Shown: positions 31,582 to 43,483, counted from the stretch's first letter. The stretch: DNA of 64,000 nt from Pseudofabraea citricarpa (GCA_029641185.1 JAPWGK010000013.1:806001-870000); one strand, 5' to 3'. Program-made: numbers and translations. The notes: generated from the letters alone by a model not told the origin.

Positions 31582-34368
31582 ATGGCAGCGGTTACCTCTG
31601 AGAAACCTGCGGCTCCTCGGTCCACGGCTCAATATGTTGAACCCTCCGAATTTGCTTCTGCGACTTCCCCAAATCTGTCTCCTGCCCAACAACGCGAAGA
31701 GCTTTCCGATGACCTGTCGGACGAGACGGAAGACATGGAAATAAGACTGTCAGATGAAGATGCCCAATCACTTATTGGCCCTGCGATTAGCAGAGCTGCG
31801 ACCCGCATGAAATCCGCCCAGACCCCAGCTGCGGAAAAAGTTGCGGCCATGGAAGAGTTGGAAGGAGGAGGGCTGTTTGATAGTGACCCGGAATCACCAG
31901 CTTTAGATACGGATTCAGCTGCTGTACTGGAACTACAGCCTCAACAAATAAGGAGGGAAGAAGCTTCAGAGAACAATAATGTGGGACTGGGTTTATCTTT
32001 GGGGACCTTGCCGGCACCCAGCCTACAAGAGGATCAATTGGGATTTCCCAGCCCATGGCAAGCTGGCCCTAAAACGATGCAGCGCTCGGAAGCATCACAG
32101 TCTGCGTTGCAAACTGCTTTTGGGGCTGGAAAACGTCGTTCAATGTCAGGTGGTGCAGATACTCTGAAGAAGCTTATACCGAAGGGATTTCCTTCAATGG
32201 CCCAGGCTCGAAACTACTTCTCCTCAGCAGCTTTTGGTACGGGTCAAAGAACCCCAAGCCCATCCAGTTCACCAAAAGAATCCTCTTTTCCCCGCAACCC
32301 CCGAAAAACTCAGACGACTAGTAGCCCATTGACATCTGTTAACCAAACCAGAGCAAATAATTCAACTGCAACTTTACGTCCTGAAGCCACTCCACCACTA
32401 ACCCCCACAGCACCTATTGCAGCACCAATTATGCGACCCAAGGCAATCCGAAGAGTTACCTCTGATGACTCTCTCCTCTATCACTCGTTGTCGCGGACAT
32501 CCTCGCTCGGAGACGACACTCGATTCGAAAACCATCACGAACAGGTTAATTCTAGAGTCAAAGCCATCAGAGATTCCTTGCAGGACAGATCTAGTTTTAG
32601 AATGCCGCAAATGCCTCGTATGCCAATCATGCCCCGCGTACCCAGTTTTAGCTTCCCCATGAATTTTTTGAGCACTAGCAGCGTCCCAGGCAGAGTAAGA
32701 TCATATACTGATCCAAGTTCAGAGATTATTCCAGGTACCATCGCGAAGAAACTAACGGCCGCACCTACCCTTACAATTGCTCCTGGAATGATTGGAGCTG
32801 CCGTATCACGACCGGAAGCAGCTGCTCAGGTATCTGCCCCCATCGCCAATGGAGGCGACAAAGACATTCTCGAGCGTGCCATGGAATCATTGACAGGTGA
32901 TATTGTGATAATGGGCGGTTACCGTGGGTCCATCCTCCGTTCAGCTAAACCTCCACATCGTCAATTATGGGTGCCCGTGAAGGTAGGATTAAATATAAGA
33001 AAGGTAGATCTAGAGGTTGGATTGGAACCTGAAGATGAGGAGAGAATGGAGGAATCCATTTTCTCTTCGGGTATGCTTCAGAACATAGGTCCAGTCGATA
33101 TTTCAAAACGGCTCTTCAAGCGACTTAGAGATTGTGAGAACGCGAAGAATGGCAAGTTGCGGGTTTGGGATTACGGATACGATTGGCGACTCAGCCCACA
33201 TCTGCTATCGAGGAAGCTCACTGCATTCCTCGAGAAACTGCCATCAAATCAGCCAGGAGCTTCTGAAAATGGTGCTTTGGTTGTTGCTCACAGCTTGGGT
33301 GGTCTAATAACAAGGCATGTGTGCAATAAGCGACCCGAACTATTCTCGGGCATAGTATATGCTGGAGTCCCCCAGTCTTGCGTTAATATTCTTGGGCCGT
33401 TCCGCAATGGTGATGCTGTGCTTTTGAGTTCAAGAGTCTTGACCGCACAGGTCAATTTCACGCTGCGGACAAGCTTTGTGCTTCTCCCCGAGAATGGGTC
33501 TTGTTTCATTGATATTAGGACCAAGGAGAAGTACCCTGTAGATTTCTTCAATATCGATGACTGGATCAAGTATAGACTATCGCCCTGTACAGATCCGCCT
33601 CTGCCTCCCTATCTGCAAAACACCAGCGGTCTCGGAAGTCTCTTAAATCTTTCTGGAAGTCTTTTGAGTTTGCCAAGTTTGCCAGGACCTGGAAAGAAGG
33701 GTTCCACAAGTGGCTCTCAAACTCCAGTCAGAAGAGCTACAATTGCATCTGGTCATCGCAATAAAGGACCACCTAATGAAGAATCACATTCGAAAACGAG
33801 CCGTGCAGCCGATGCAATTCGAGGTGCTGATGGTGGAAAGGACCGAACACTAGCACCACAAATGGGCAGCAATAGCAATCCCGTATCAAGGGGTGAGAAC
33901 ATCAACTCGTCAGTCTCAACCGCCGTCACCATCCCACGAGAAAAGGCAATCGCATACCTCCGTCGCACCTTAGCCGAGACGAAGCAGTTCAAGCAAGAGC
34001 TCTACTTCAACGACGCCCACGCCTCAGCAAACCGCTACCCGCCCCTCGCAATCATCTACGGGAAGGGCATCCCGACGTGCTGCGGCGCGAAGGTCTACGG
34101 CCGCGAGAGCATCCCGTGCAGCGACGTCTATGACAACCTCGCCTTCGCGAGCGGCGATGGCGTGTGCCTCGCCAAGGAGGCCATGCTTCCTGACGGCTAC
34201 CTCTGTGCGAGGGGAGGTCGGATCCGGAGCGATCGCGGACATGTCACGTTGCTAGGCGATCTGAATGCCGTTGGTCGCGCGCTGGAGGCGGTTATGAGGG
34301 GCAGAGGGAAGGGGATCGGGTTGGGGGTCGGTGGTGGTCATGATTATGCCGGTGGTAATGCTATATAG
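31582..34368 (+). CDS. LCAT-like alpha/beta-hydrolase with long disordered N-terminus
   Basis: Single exon, 928 residues. The first 420 residues are Ser/Pro/Thr-rich and probably disordered, with many potential phosphosites. The catalytic domain begins at DIVIMGGYRGSILR, continues through RVWDYGYDWRLSPH, and has the nucleophile elbow VVAHSLGGLITRHVC (GxSxG-type, here AHSLGG) near residue 565, followed by SGIVYAGVPQS. These elements match the lecithin:cholesterol acyltransferase-type hydrolases (PDAT/LRO1 relatives and fungal cytosolic lipases). A disordered insert (about residues 675-790) separates the core from a C-terminal part with GDGVCLAKEAMLPDGY, where the acid and His of the triad would be expected (RGHVTLLGD). 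No signal peptide or membrane helix seen. Substrate probably an acyl lipid, inferred only from family. Confidence 0.8.
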   Translation: MAAVTSEKPAAPRSTAQYVEPSEFASATSPNLSPAQQREELSDDLSDETEDMEIRLSDEDAQSLIGPAISRAATRMKSAQTPAAEKVAAMEELEGGGLFDSDPESPALDTDSAAVLELQPQQIRREEASENNNVGLGLSLGTLPAPSLQEDQLGFPSPWQAGPKTMQRSEASQSALQTAFGAGKRRSMSGGADTLKKLIPKGFPSMAQARNYFSSAAFGTGQRTPSPSSSPKESSFPRNPRKTQTTSSPLTSVNQTRANNSTATLRPEATPPLTPTAPIAAPIMRPKAIRRVTSDDSLLYHSLSRTSSLGDDTRFENHHEQVNSRVKAIRDSLQDRSSFRMPQMPRMPIMPRVPSFSFPMNFLSTSSVPGRVRSYTDPSSEIIPGTIAKKLTAAPTLTIAPGMIGAAVSRPEAAAQVSAPIANGGDKDILERAMESLTGDIVIMGGYRGSILRSAKPPHRQLWVPVKVGLNIRKVDLEVGLEPEDEERMEESIFSSGMLQNIGPVDISKRLFKRLRDCENAKNGKLRVWDYGYDWRLSPHLLSRKLTAFLEKLPSNQPGASENGALVVAHSLGGLITRHVCNKRPELFSGIVYAGVPQSCVNILGPFRNGDAVLLSSRVLTAQVNFTLRTSFVLLPENGSCFIDIRTKEKYPVDFFNIDDWIKYRLSPCTDPPLPPYLQNTSGLGSLLNLSGSLLSLPSLPGPGKKGSTSGSQTPVRRATIASGHRNKGPPNEESHSKTSRAADAIRGADGGKDRTLAPQMGSNSNPVSRGENINSSVSTAVTIPREKAIAYLRRTLAETKQFKQELYFNDAHASANRYPPLAIIYGKGIPTCCGAKVYGRESIPCSDVYDNLAFASGDGVCLAKEAMLPDGYLCARGGRIRSDRGHVTLLGDLNAVGRALEAVMRGRGKGIGLGVGGGHDYAGGNAI

Positions 34369-34507
34369 TCAAGGCAGTAAAGTAGAACTTGGCTCTTTTT
34401 GGAATGAAATGAAGAATGAGGAATGAATGAGGAAACAAACATGGAACAGAAAACTTCTTTTGCTACCTCTCCTTTCTTTCCTTCTCTTTTCTATGGGGGA
34501 CTGAGGG

Positions 34508-34580
34508 GTGTGTGTATGTGTATGTGTATGTGCATGTGCATTTTGTGGTGCGGTATGGTATGGTATGGTATGGTATCTCT
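34508..34580 (+). repeat. Microsatellites: TGTGTA-type then GGTAT pentamers
   Basis: Alternating TGTGTATG and TGCATG units, followed after a short break by about five tandem GGTAT pentamers. Confidence 0.8.
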
Positions 34581-34654
34581 ACGCTGCATTATTCTATTCT
34601 TCTGAATTTTTTTTTCTTTCGGGTTTTGCATTCCGATACTCGGGGTTAGAGATG

Positions 34655-34720
34655 GGGAGGATAGCAATGGGAATATGAATAGGGATAGAGATGGGGATGG
34701 GGATAGGGATAAGGGGAAAA
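34655..34720 (+). repeat. Degenerate GGGATA/GGGATG repeat
   Basis: G-rich hexamer-like units (GGGATA, GATGGG, GGGATAAGG) in tandem. They are not the TTAGGG telomere unit or its exact complement. Confidence 0.6.
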
Positions 34721-34915
34721 ATACCATAGATGGGAATGATAATCGCATATATGTCGATAGAGTGTAAAATAAATCACTACCATACCTAATGATACCATCC
34801 ATACCTGTCACGAGTAGTTTGACAAGTGAGCTGTGCTGAAGTGAGCCGAGCCAAGGTTGAATAGTAACAGAGAGAGAGAGAGTCTACTCTTAAAGGTTTC
34901 CTACATCTCTTACAC

Positions 34916-34948
34916 TCCCCCCCCCCCCCCCCCCCTCTCTCTCTCTCG
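34916..34948. repeat. Poly-C run flanked by CT repeat
   Basis: A run of about 19 C followed by CTCTCTCTCTCTC. Homopolymer length is prone to assembly error. Confidence 0.75.
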
Positions 34949-35545
34949 TTCCTCCAAAGATCGGAATTCGAACTCTTCCGATTTCTTGCTCTGGAAGCTG
35001 GAAGTACGCGGCCCGGGCAGGTAGACAAGGGGCAAGAAATCAGAGATAGGATGGGTAAGAGAGATGAAGAACAGCGTGAGAGGTGTTGAGGCTGGTGGGT
35101 GGATGGTGGATGATAGATGATGGATGATGGATGGTACGTGTGGAGTACGGAGTACCTCTCTCTGATATTCTGATATGCGTACCTATCTATGGCGGTGTGA
35201 TCATCTATATATTTATTTAATTTGTTTATTTATTCATCGCTTGGTTTGCTTCGTTTCTCTACTGTCGTCTTTTTATCTCGTTATACTCTACTGCACTTAC
35301 TCACTTACTCACTCACTCGCTTCAAATCGAATAAACGTCGCCATAGCAGGAGAACAAAGAGAGAAATGTGAGGCAACGACGTAGGTGGGCGATATACTTT
35401 TTTATTTTTGTTTACTTGATTAATTGTTTAGAGAGTTAGTAAGAAGTCCCCCGGCATCTCATCCCATCCCATCGCTTATTTATTTACCTAAGTACCCAGA
35501 CACCCAGATACCCAGCACCATACCATGCCTGATATAAAACAAAAC

Positions 35546-37996
35546 CTAAATCTCCTTCACGAACCCTACCTCGACGAGATGATCTAGAGGAATGTTCATA
35601 TCCGCCATCTTCGTCCTGCTGTTCTCGCGGATCCACAAGAAAGTCTCGAGCACGACGCGGCGCACGAAATTCGTGCCGGCCCGGATCTTCATCTGCTCCT
35701 TGCCCATGACGTAGACGAGCTGCGTCTCCATGGCGCGCATGATGGCGTCGAGCTCGGCTTGGATCTCAGGCGAGTGCTCGACCGACGACACGTTAGAGTC
35801 GGTCGAGTTCGTGTCGCGCGTGATGTACAGGATGAGTTGTTCGACGATGAGCCGGCCCAGGTCGGGCGTGACGATCTGATCCATGTAGCCGTGTCGGATC
35901 GTGAGGCGGTAGCAATTGGGGATCGAGGTGCGTTGAACGACATAGCGCTCTGCTTCTGGGATCGAGGGCGTCGAGAGCGGTCGCATGTGGAAGAAAATCA
36001 TGATTTCAGGCCGAGCGCTGAACTTGCGTACGAACTGAGCGAACACGACGGGTACCATATCGCCGACTTTGTCGAAGAAGATGCCGATGCCGTGGATCTT
36101 CGATACAGGCCATCCTCCGTACGCGGCCGTGAGCTTCACATTGCCGTCGGATGTTGGTGCGAGCAGGTGAGATGGTTGGAAGCGATCTTCTGCTTCGCTG
36201 GACCATTGCTGCTCTTTACCGAATCGCCATAGTACGAAGACGGCTGATAGAATTCCCGAGAGGACGAGTGTGAGCCATGCTCCTGTAGGGATTTTGGTGA
36301 GTGCTGAGGAAAGATAGACGCCGTCGAGAGCGGCAAAGGTGAGGAAGAAAAATAGGACTATAAAGACGTTCATGCGCCAGACGAGAACGGCAACCAGCGA
36401 AACCATACACGTCGTTATAAAGGTTACAAAGATAACGCAAACTCCGTATGCGTTTCCAAGTCTTGTCGTCTATTTTCTGTTAGTATCTGACTGAATATTG
36501 GATAGCTCGCTTCACTTACGTTGCTGTAAACCGCAGTGACAATTACACAGCCAATCATCAAAAGCCAGTTTGCCATTGGCATATAGACTTGACTGTGGAA
36601 CTTGACCGATGTGTGAACTGTCTTGATATGTGGGAAATAGGACATCGTCATGATCTGGGACAACAGCTGGAAGGTAGCTGTAATCAATGCCTGTGAAGCT
36701 ACAATAGCAGCCAAGATAGCTATGACTAGACTAAAGTAAAAGGTTCCTGGAATAACCGTGTTGAAAAACGGGTTGGTGAAAGCATCAGTGGTATCTTGTG
36801 CGATATAAGCAGCTTGGCCGATGTAAGCTAGGAGGAGACAAGGAAAGGTGAAGCAGAGCCAAGATATTTGGATTGCTCTTTTGCTGAAAGCACCGAGATC
36901 TGCAAATAGAGCCTCGACTCCAGTAAAGGCCAAAAGAAGACCACCCAAAGATCTCCACCCTTCCTCTTTGTTACGCATCAGATATTGACCTGCAAAATAT
37001 GGACTGAAGGCTTTTAGAACAGTATGGTCGTACTGAACTAGATTGTAGATACCACAGCACATGTTGAACAGTAGCCAAATCATAACAATGGGTGCGAAAG
37101 TATTGGCAATTTTGCTGACTCCGAATGGCTGTATGGCGAAGAGCAGAACAAGAATGGTGCATGAAACTCCTATAATGGTAGCCTGTGAGATATCTGGGGA
37201 GGCCACTTTAATTCCTTGAATGGCTCCGAGTACGGATTGAGCAGGTGTGAGAACTCCATCACTACGAGTATTTCAGTATAAAATCCCCTGGCCGCAGAGA
37301 TCATCACTTACGACATGACCATGCTAACGCCCAAGACACCAAGAAACTTGAGAAAGACCCGAGCGGCTCTCGAGTTCTCAATGAGATTGCGTAGTCCTTT
37401 ATTCGGCCTTTGTAATTCGCCTGTGAGATGCCGCTCCAACTCGACAGTCCCTGCGACATTAGGATCACGCCTAACAATATTGGCAAACCGGGCTAGTAGT
37501 GAATACAGAGCGAAAGTTCCTCCTTCTCCGTCATCGTCCGCTGATAGTACAATGAAGACATATTTGATAGTGACCATCAAAGTCAGCGTCCAAATGATAA
37601 TTGAGAGGGCGCCAACGAGATCCTCATACGATGGCTGACTTGTGAAGGTTGACGAATAGACATAGAGAGGTGAGGTTCCAATATCTCCATATATTACACC
37701 AGTTGATTGATATGCAAGCCAAATAAGAGTCCACCCAGTATAAGTCTACAGAGAAGCTTTAGTATGCAAAAAGAATCTGGTGATTATCTACACAATCATA
37801 CCTGCTTTTTCTTCCGATTTAGGTCTGCATTTGCAATCTCAATAGCCTGCTCTTCTAGATCTGCATAAGTGACCTTTTCTGACACTCTGGAACTGTTCAA
37901 AGCAGAAGAGTATCCCGTATCATCTGCGGCTCTCACGGGATTGATTTCATCGCCGAATTGAATGCGCTGAGTAGGAACCCCATCTGAATCCGCCAT
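35546..37996 (-). CDS. hak1: High-affinity potassium transporter, HAK/KUP/KT family
   Basis: Four exons on the minus strand: 37996-37802, 37745-37312, 37261-36520 and 36469-35546; 764 residues with phase-correct junctions. Family marks: GVIYGDIGTSPLYVY in the first helix, the HAK signature EGGTFALYSLLAR in the following loop, DGVLTPAQSVLGAIQG across the second splice site, the LLLAFTGVEALFADLGAF segment and FSKRAIQISW. About twelve membrane helices precede a long hydrophilic cytosolic C-terminus (residues about 520-764) ending HLVEVGFVKEI, itself a conserved end. Role: high-affinity K+ uptake at the plasma membrane, in Neurospora HAK1 as K+/H+ symport, usually induced by K+ starvation. Length is normal for the family. 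The gene symbol rests on family likeness, not on a proven orthologue. Confidence 0.93.
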
Positions 37997-39043
37997 TGTA
38001 TTCTGAGACTGGAATTTACAACCACAATGAAACGAGATCTTTCAGCGACAGAACAAGAACAAGAGGACAGAGAGAGAAGGAAGTATAGAGAGAGAGATGA
38101 GGAATGCGACAACTTAACTAGTATCGGTCTCTCAATTTTTATTTATTTACCGCTGCTCGCCGTGAAGGACCCCTACCTAGGCTTGTGAAGAGCATGGTAT
38201 CTACTCCACATGCAGTTGAATTGGACATAGCCCACGAGGAAACAAAGATGAATGTAGATGGAGTGGGGGAGAGCGAAGGTCCTTATCCACGAGACCAGAT
38301 TCGAGGAGGCCAAAATGCCTCACGTCGTTGTCAGAGCTGGTGGAAATGTGGCTGGTGTTTGTGATGAGGCATTTATCTCTCTGGTCGACGTACCGCTAAT
38401 CTGGTGTGATACGACGCAAGTGCTGAATAAAATGACTGAAGCACGTGTTCCACTAACCCGTCTCTTAGAGTATGCTTTGCTTTTCTGTGCCTTGCAGGTA
38501 TTCGGTGTGGGGGAAGCTTCGGTCTTCATGGCAAGGGAGGGACGATACTTTGAGTTTCGAGGAGGCGCAGGCAGCGATGATCACCGGCCTAATTGATGGC
38601 ACCGTTGTCATGATGGACCGGCGATATCCTCAAACCCACGACGCCTCATAGCTTTGAGGAAGGTCTGCTCATCAAGTCGAGCCTTCTGGTGGTTGTATTG
38701 TCGTTGACGAAATTGTCTAGAAACAAATCTGGGGACAAAGCGAGAATGGGGCTAGTTCCGGCAGACGTTGACCAACCACGTGTGAACGAAGTTGGACCTG
38801 GACCTCCATTCTAGGTTTCATCTGGGGAAACAAGTACCAATCGTAAGGAAGATCAGAGTCATCAAATTCCTGGTATTCGTACGTACTATACTAAGCTATA
38901 CACATACAGCCGCTATGTTCACCAGATGTCGTATATGCAAGTTTAGATCATATCAGATCAGACCATCCACCTATATCCGTTAAATCCCAACCGCCTGGTA
39001 CTCCCGAACACCGTATCACCTTTCATGCAGCCGGTATAAAACG
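37997..39043. other. Intergenic with a possible coding fragment
   Basis: Promoter of the potassium transporter at the left. At about 38495-38651 one + strand frame looks coding-like, beginning YSVWGKLRSSWQGRD after a CTTGCAG acceptor-like site and ending at a TAG. No matching upstream exon or start could be built, so no gene is called. Confidence 0.35.
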
Positions 39044-42000
39044 TCAGTTCCCACCCCCATTACCCCCCATCCCATTGTTGTTTACAGGCATACCGCCCAT
39101 TCCATATCCAGCTCCTCCGCCCATCGAGTTAAAAACATCAGCCTCCTGTCCGATTTCTGGAGGTTCCATATTAAAGGGCATAAACCATGCGCTACTTGGC
39201 TCACTAACGAATCCAGTCATCCCACCCATCTGCATATCCCAGGCATTTGTGCTGTCGAGCATATTTTGCGAGCTCAAAGACGATGGATCCATCCCCGCGT
39301 ATGCCCCGAAAACCAGTTGACGATCGAGATGCGGTAGCATACCTTGTTGATGCGGTGGAAGAAGCAAATCGTGACCATAATAGGCCGGTTGGTTGTGATG
39401 GTACATGTTGGCAGGAGAAGTAGGGCTCATGTGGTTGTATGCTGGGTTCATCTGCGGATTGTTCTGCATCTGTATCTGAGGATTCAGGTTCTGCATGTTG
39501 GTCTGGATGGGCTCCACCGCATCTGGCTGAACAGAAGTTTGTTTCTTGGATTTCTTCTTCGTTGCTTTGGCCGGCTTAGCAGAATCCTGCGGCTGTAGTT
39601 CTCCAAGGGTATGGAAGAACTCTTCAACTGTGTGGTAATCTGACTTTTGTTCTAGCACAGCATCATCGCCCTTCTCTTTCTTGATCCCACCTGCTGGATC
39701 CTCAAAATCAGACTGAGAAACGCCATGAGGATATCTGTCAAACCAATCTCCATACTGGAAAATGTTGGATGACGATTGGCTAGAATTAAGTGCTGATGGA
39801 CCACGTCGAGCTGCATCTGCACAGAGTCTGTACTGCTCCTTGAGATTCTCTGACATAAAGTGGAACATTCCCCAGTATCGTTTCATTTTCGACAGGTACT
39901 TGACATTGGTCGCGAGATTCCTCTTGGATGTTGCTTCCATGTTCGTATTCTTTGAGAAGACGCCAAAGACGTGGACAGTACTCGACAAGAAAGCGCAATA
40001 CCCAGTGAATGGTGCCGCGACAAAGTAAGCCTCACCATCTTTCAACAATTCAGATATCCTGTTGGCTGCCTCGAATGCCTTTGCTCCAGCTTGGGTGACG
40101 AATTCTTTGGGAACATCCTTAGGAGGTCTCCCACCGGGGTGTCCAGGAACAGCAAACCGATTCATGAAAAGTATGTTTTGTTGAACCGAAATATGCAAGA
40201 ACAGAAACTGATTTACCAACCCCTCGGTTTCATGAGTATGTAAATTGTCCGGTGTATACTTTAGGTCATCTGGAAATGAAGCATCGATTTCCTCCGACTG
40301 CTTGATGAGAGCCGCATATTTTGATTCCGGATGCCACATAGGATGGGGATCCTCATCGTTACCGCCTAAATTCAAGTAATTAATTATTCGTCCCCACAAC
40401 GCTATCGAACGGATCATGTATGCTGCAACACCCATGTTCTCTTTGGGATCAGACAATTGGCCTGCCCCAGGAGAAACCGGGTGTGGAGTTTCGCCTTTAA
40501 GGTTCTCGGTTGGACCTGGCATATCGAGCTGGAAGAACTTCTCCTTAATCGGAAGCTGGACTTTGATGCTCTCCTCTTTGATAAAAGTCGGCCTGTCTGT
40601 CCCTGATGAATTGAATCTATCCATGAGGAAACATGCCCACATCGTCCTTCTTCGTATTTCCCGATCGATAAAACTTAATTCTGCCGTGCCGTTCCGTTTC
40701 AAAGGGTCGTAATCTAGATCTCTGTGTAATTGCAACGCGTACGCCATGCGAACAGCTTGGCCGCCAAGTGCCCAACTCCGTCCGCCTTGACATGTGCCAA
40801 ATTCATGTAGACCAAGGATAAGTAGACAGGTTAGAATAGTGATGTTTGGCCAGTCATAGCGTCTGGTGACGATTTCTCGAGCTTCCGAGGCCCATTCCTC
40901 ACCTCGCAGAAACGCCGGAGTAGAGTTGACCTTTGGATGTGTAGAGAACCGTGCAGAAACCGCACAAACTGCGAGTATCAAGACTGGCGGTAGAGTGCCA
41001 GCCCTTAGATATGTTAGTATTTAGAAAGTAGGATTAGAAAGACGTACGAACTTGAGCTTCCGCATAAAACTTGGTTTGTGTAGGACGTGATAAGTTTGGC
41101 CATAGACGTTCTCAAAGAAGATCTCTGATAAATGTTCTTGAATATCCTTAGGTGGAAGTGCATCGGCACCCTCAGATAACAGTCTACTTTCTTCGGCCTC
41201 TTGAATCATCAGAGAGGTTGGTTTCCCTGGGAGGTCAAGCTTAGTACTTGCAGATTTTGACCAACTGTCTAATTCTGGGCCGAATGCCTCTTCTGCAGCA
41301 CGCTTCTTGTTTGTCGAAGTCCGAGCTGGCACAGTCCCGGGTATTGCGGGTTTGACAGCTGCTCGAGTGACAGTGACGCTACTATCCTGTTCTTCTTTTG
41401 GGACGATCTTGATAATACGTTCCTCCATCCTCTTCAGTCTCTTGTCGAGCATGGCCATGTAATCCGTTCTTGGTGCTGCTTTCCTAGTAGTCACTTTATA
41501 GACACATGGAATCCGTGAGCGGAGACAATGTTTGCACGCAGGCTTCTCGCCAGAACACCTTATCTTCTTCCTTCGGCATGCTATGCACGCTAAAGGCAAT
41601 CTTTTTCTCTCCTTGCCAGCTTTTGTTTTCAGTTCACTCCACGGAGGTGTTGGATCATTCTTCTCTTCCTTTGTTCTGCTACCCAAGTCACTTCCATCAC
41701 CAGCTCCGCCTACATTGAGGCCAAAGTCATCGCTGAATCCACCTTCCACTCCAGCTGCACGGTTACTTGATGGACTTGCTCCATCAGAACCACCACTCAT
41801 GCTAGCGGCTCCTGGTAGAGCAGGTACGCCGCTGCTGAAGCTTCCGCGCGGCATGGAATGTATTGACGTTATCGAGCCGCGGTGGTCCGGAGGTTGTGCA
41901 GCCATGTTGTATGGATCTCCTTGATTTTCTGACTTCGTTTCTGCCTGTAACCCGTTTTCCATACCATTGTAAGAAAAACCAAAGTCCCCAAACTGAGGAT

Positions 42001-42199
42001 GTCCAGTAGCATCGAATTGTGATGGGGACCGTGTCGCCTGGGAAGCACTTTGCGCCTGCTGGTGATGCATCATAATTTGGTCAAGATCAAACGGATCGTG
42101 GTGCATGGGCGTGAGGCTTGCTGCATCCGCATTTGGTGAATCGTACTCTGAGGTATGCCGCAACTGGAAATCATTGGGCACTTGGCTGGCGGGCATCAT
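39044..42199 (-). CDS. Large Zn2Cys6 transcription factor; splice junction ambiguous
   Basis: Minus strand, about 1030 residues. Exon 1 (42199 to about 41048) has a His/Gln/Ser-rich N-terminus, then the binuclear cluster CIACRRKKIRC...CKHCLRSRIPC near residue 205 and a short coiled coil (MLDKRLKRMEERI). Exon 2 (about 40984 to 39044) holds the fungal_trans domain: LILAVCAVSARFSTHPKV, FGTCQGGRSWALGGQAVRMA, REIRRRTMWACFLMDRFNSS. A long Gln/Asn/Met/Pro-rich activation-type tail follows. It is a nuclear regulator of unknown targets. The reading in which the exons join cleanly uses a GTACGT donor and a CCGCCAG acceptor (63-bp intron). A more family-like junction 20 bp upstream would be out of frame by one T; see findings. 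Confidence 0.85.
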
Positions 42200-42715
42200 G
42201 ATAGCTCGTGTAACGACGGGTTCGCGCTCAGTACGCCGTTCGTTCCACGGCTCGGAAACTCGAGATCCTAGATTCGTGGCTCGAGTATACGCTGCGGTTC
42301 ATCGTCGACCAGGCGCAGACGGGATTCTGCAGTGCCACTCGTGTTGCCCGAAGGCACAGAGCAATTCGGACCAAACTCGCTATGCAGACGTCGATGTTGA
42401 CGTCGCGCACAAGTACAAATCGGCTATGCGAATGGCTTCGGTTCGTAGAGAGATGCCGAGGTTAGTGGTAGTAGCGATACAGCTAAACAGCAGATGGGCA
42501 TGGTATGTCTGGTCTCTGGGGGGGTCGCGCTCGCAGGTGAGGTTGGGTTTTGGATAAATATATTTGACTGAATGGTGGACAGAGGGGAGAGAAGAGGGAT
42601 GTCGATCACTGAGGCTATTGAAAGTGCAAATCGACTAGGAGACAACTGCGGTCTAGCTCTTGTGCTTGTTGCGGAGACATTAGCTGGGGTTTGAGTGGAC
42701 GACACTGGACTGGCT

Positions 42716-42850
42716 GGACACTGGACGCTGGACGCTGGACAGTGCTCAGTGCTCAGTGCTGGCTGTGAGGGTTGTAGGTTGTAGGTTGTGGGTTGTGGGC
42801 TGTGGGTTGTGGGCTGTGGGCTTGATGGCTGCTGGGGAGTGTGTGTACTG
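42716..42850 (+). repeat. Degenerate tandem blocks (GGACGCT, CAGTGCT, GGGTTGT types)
   Basis: Successive short arrays: CTGGACACTGGACG units, CAGTGCTCAGTGCT units, then TTGTAGG and TTGTGGGCTG units. They form a G/T-biased low-complexity stretch about 0.5-0.65 kb upstream of the regulator start. Confidence 0.7.
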
Positions 42851-43079
42851 TACTGGGCTAGTAGCTGGTAGGTGGTAGGTGGTAGCAGTTCAAACGCACC
42901 TCTCACCTTGTCTCAATTAGCCAGAGGGAGCAGATGTGCAGTGTGCAATGTGCAGAGTGCAGACTCCAGAGTGTGCAGAGGGGAAGTGCTTGTTCTTGCG
43001 TATAAAAGCGGCAGTGAACCGGCTCTCCTCTCTGGCACTTCCTGGCGAGCTGCAAAATGCTGTTAGACGACCTTCACCC

Positions 43080-43140
43080 CCATCACACTTTCACCCATCC
43101 ACCACCACCACCACATCCACATCCACATCAACATCCATCA
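43080..43140 (+). repeat. CCACCA/CCACAT tandem tract
   Basis: Pyrimidine-purine CA-rich tract with CCACCA and CATCCA units, non-coding by context. Confidence 0.6.
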
Positions 43141-43448
43141 TCCACCTACCACCCACCCCCATCGCCCGCCCCCATTTGCATCCCGCTCCCACCCATACAC
43201 CCATACACCATACCTGCTCTGGTCGGTATACTCGCAGCTCCCTGCTCATAATGTGCGGATGGCATAGGATGAACCTGGTTTGCGTGTGAATGTTTTGGCT
43301 CTGGTGCAGCCAGACTCAGGCAAGATCGCCCCTATGTGTCTAACGGTGCAGTGCAGCCGCCCAGCCGTTTGCTCTCAGACGTCGAGACTCAGAGGAGCCT
43401 GTCGCTCATCAAAAACAAATCCAGCATATCACAGGTCCATCGCACGCA

Positions 43449-43450
<2 letters not shown>

Positions 43451-43483
<33 letters not shown>
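43451..43483 (+). repeat. AGC microsatellite, eleven units
   Basis: Perfect (AGC)11. It lies in open frames on both strands (Gln or Ala runs), but no gene context supports translation. Confidence 0.85.

Larger units (their letters stand above)
34369..35545. other. Intergenic rich in simple-sequence repeats
   Basis: No gene. It holds a TGTGTA/TGTGCA tract, a pentamer GGTAT tract, GGGATA/GGGATG-type repeats, a GA run, a run of about 19 C, CT repeats, and GATGGATGAT repeats, all within about 700 bp. See separate repeat entries. Confidence 0.6.

Noticed and set aside
34655..34720. GGGATA/GGGATG repeats as an internal telomere-like sequence
   Set aside because: Units do not match TTAGGG or its complement; degenerate simple repeat.
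35689..36440. Arg/Ser-rich and other frames within the potassium transporter
   Set aside because: Alternate frames of a GC-rich exon; the transporter frame is fully supported.
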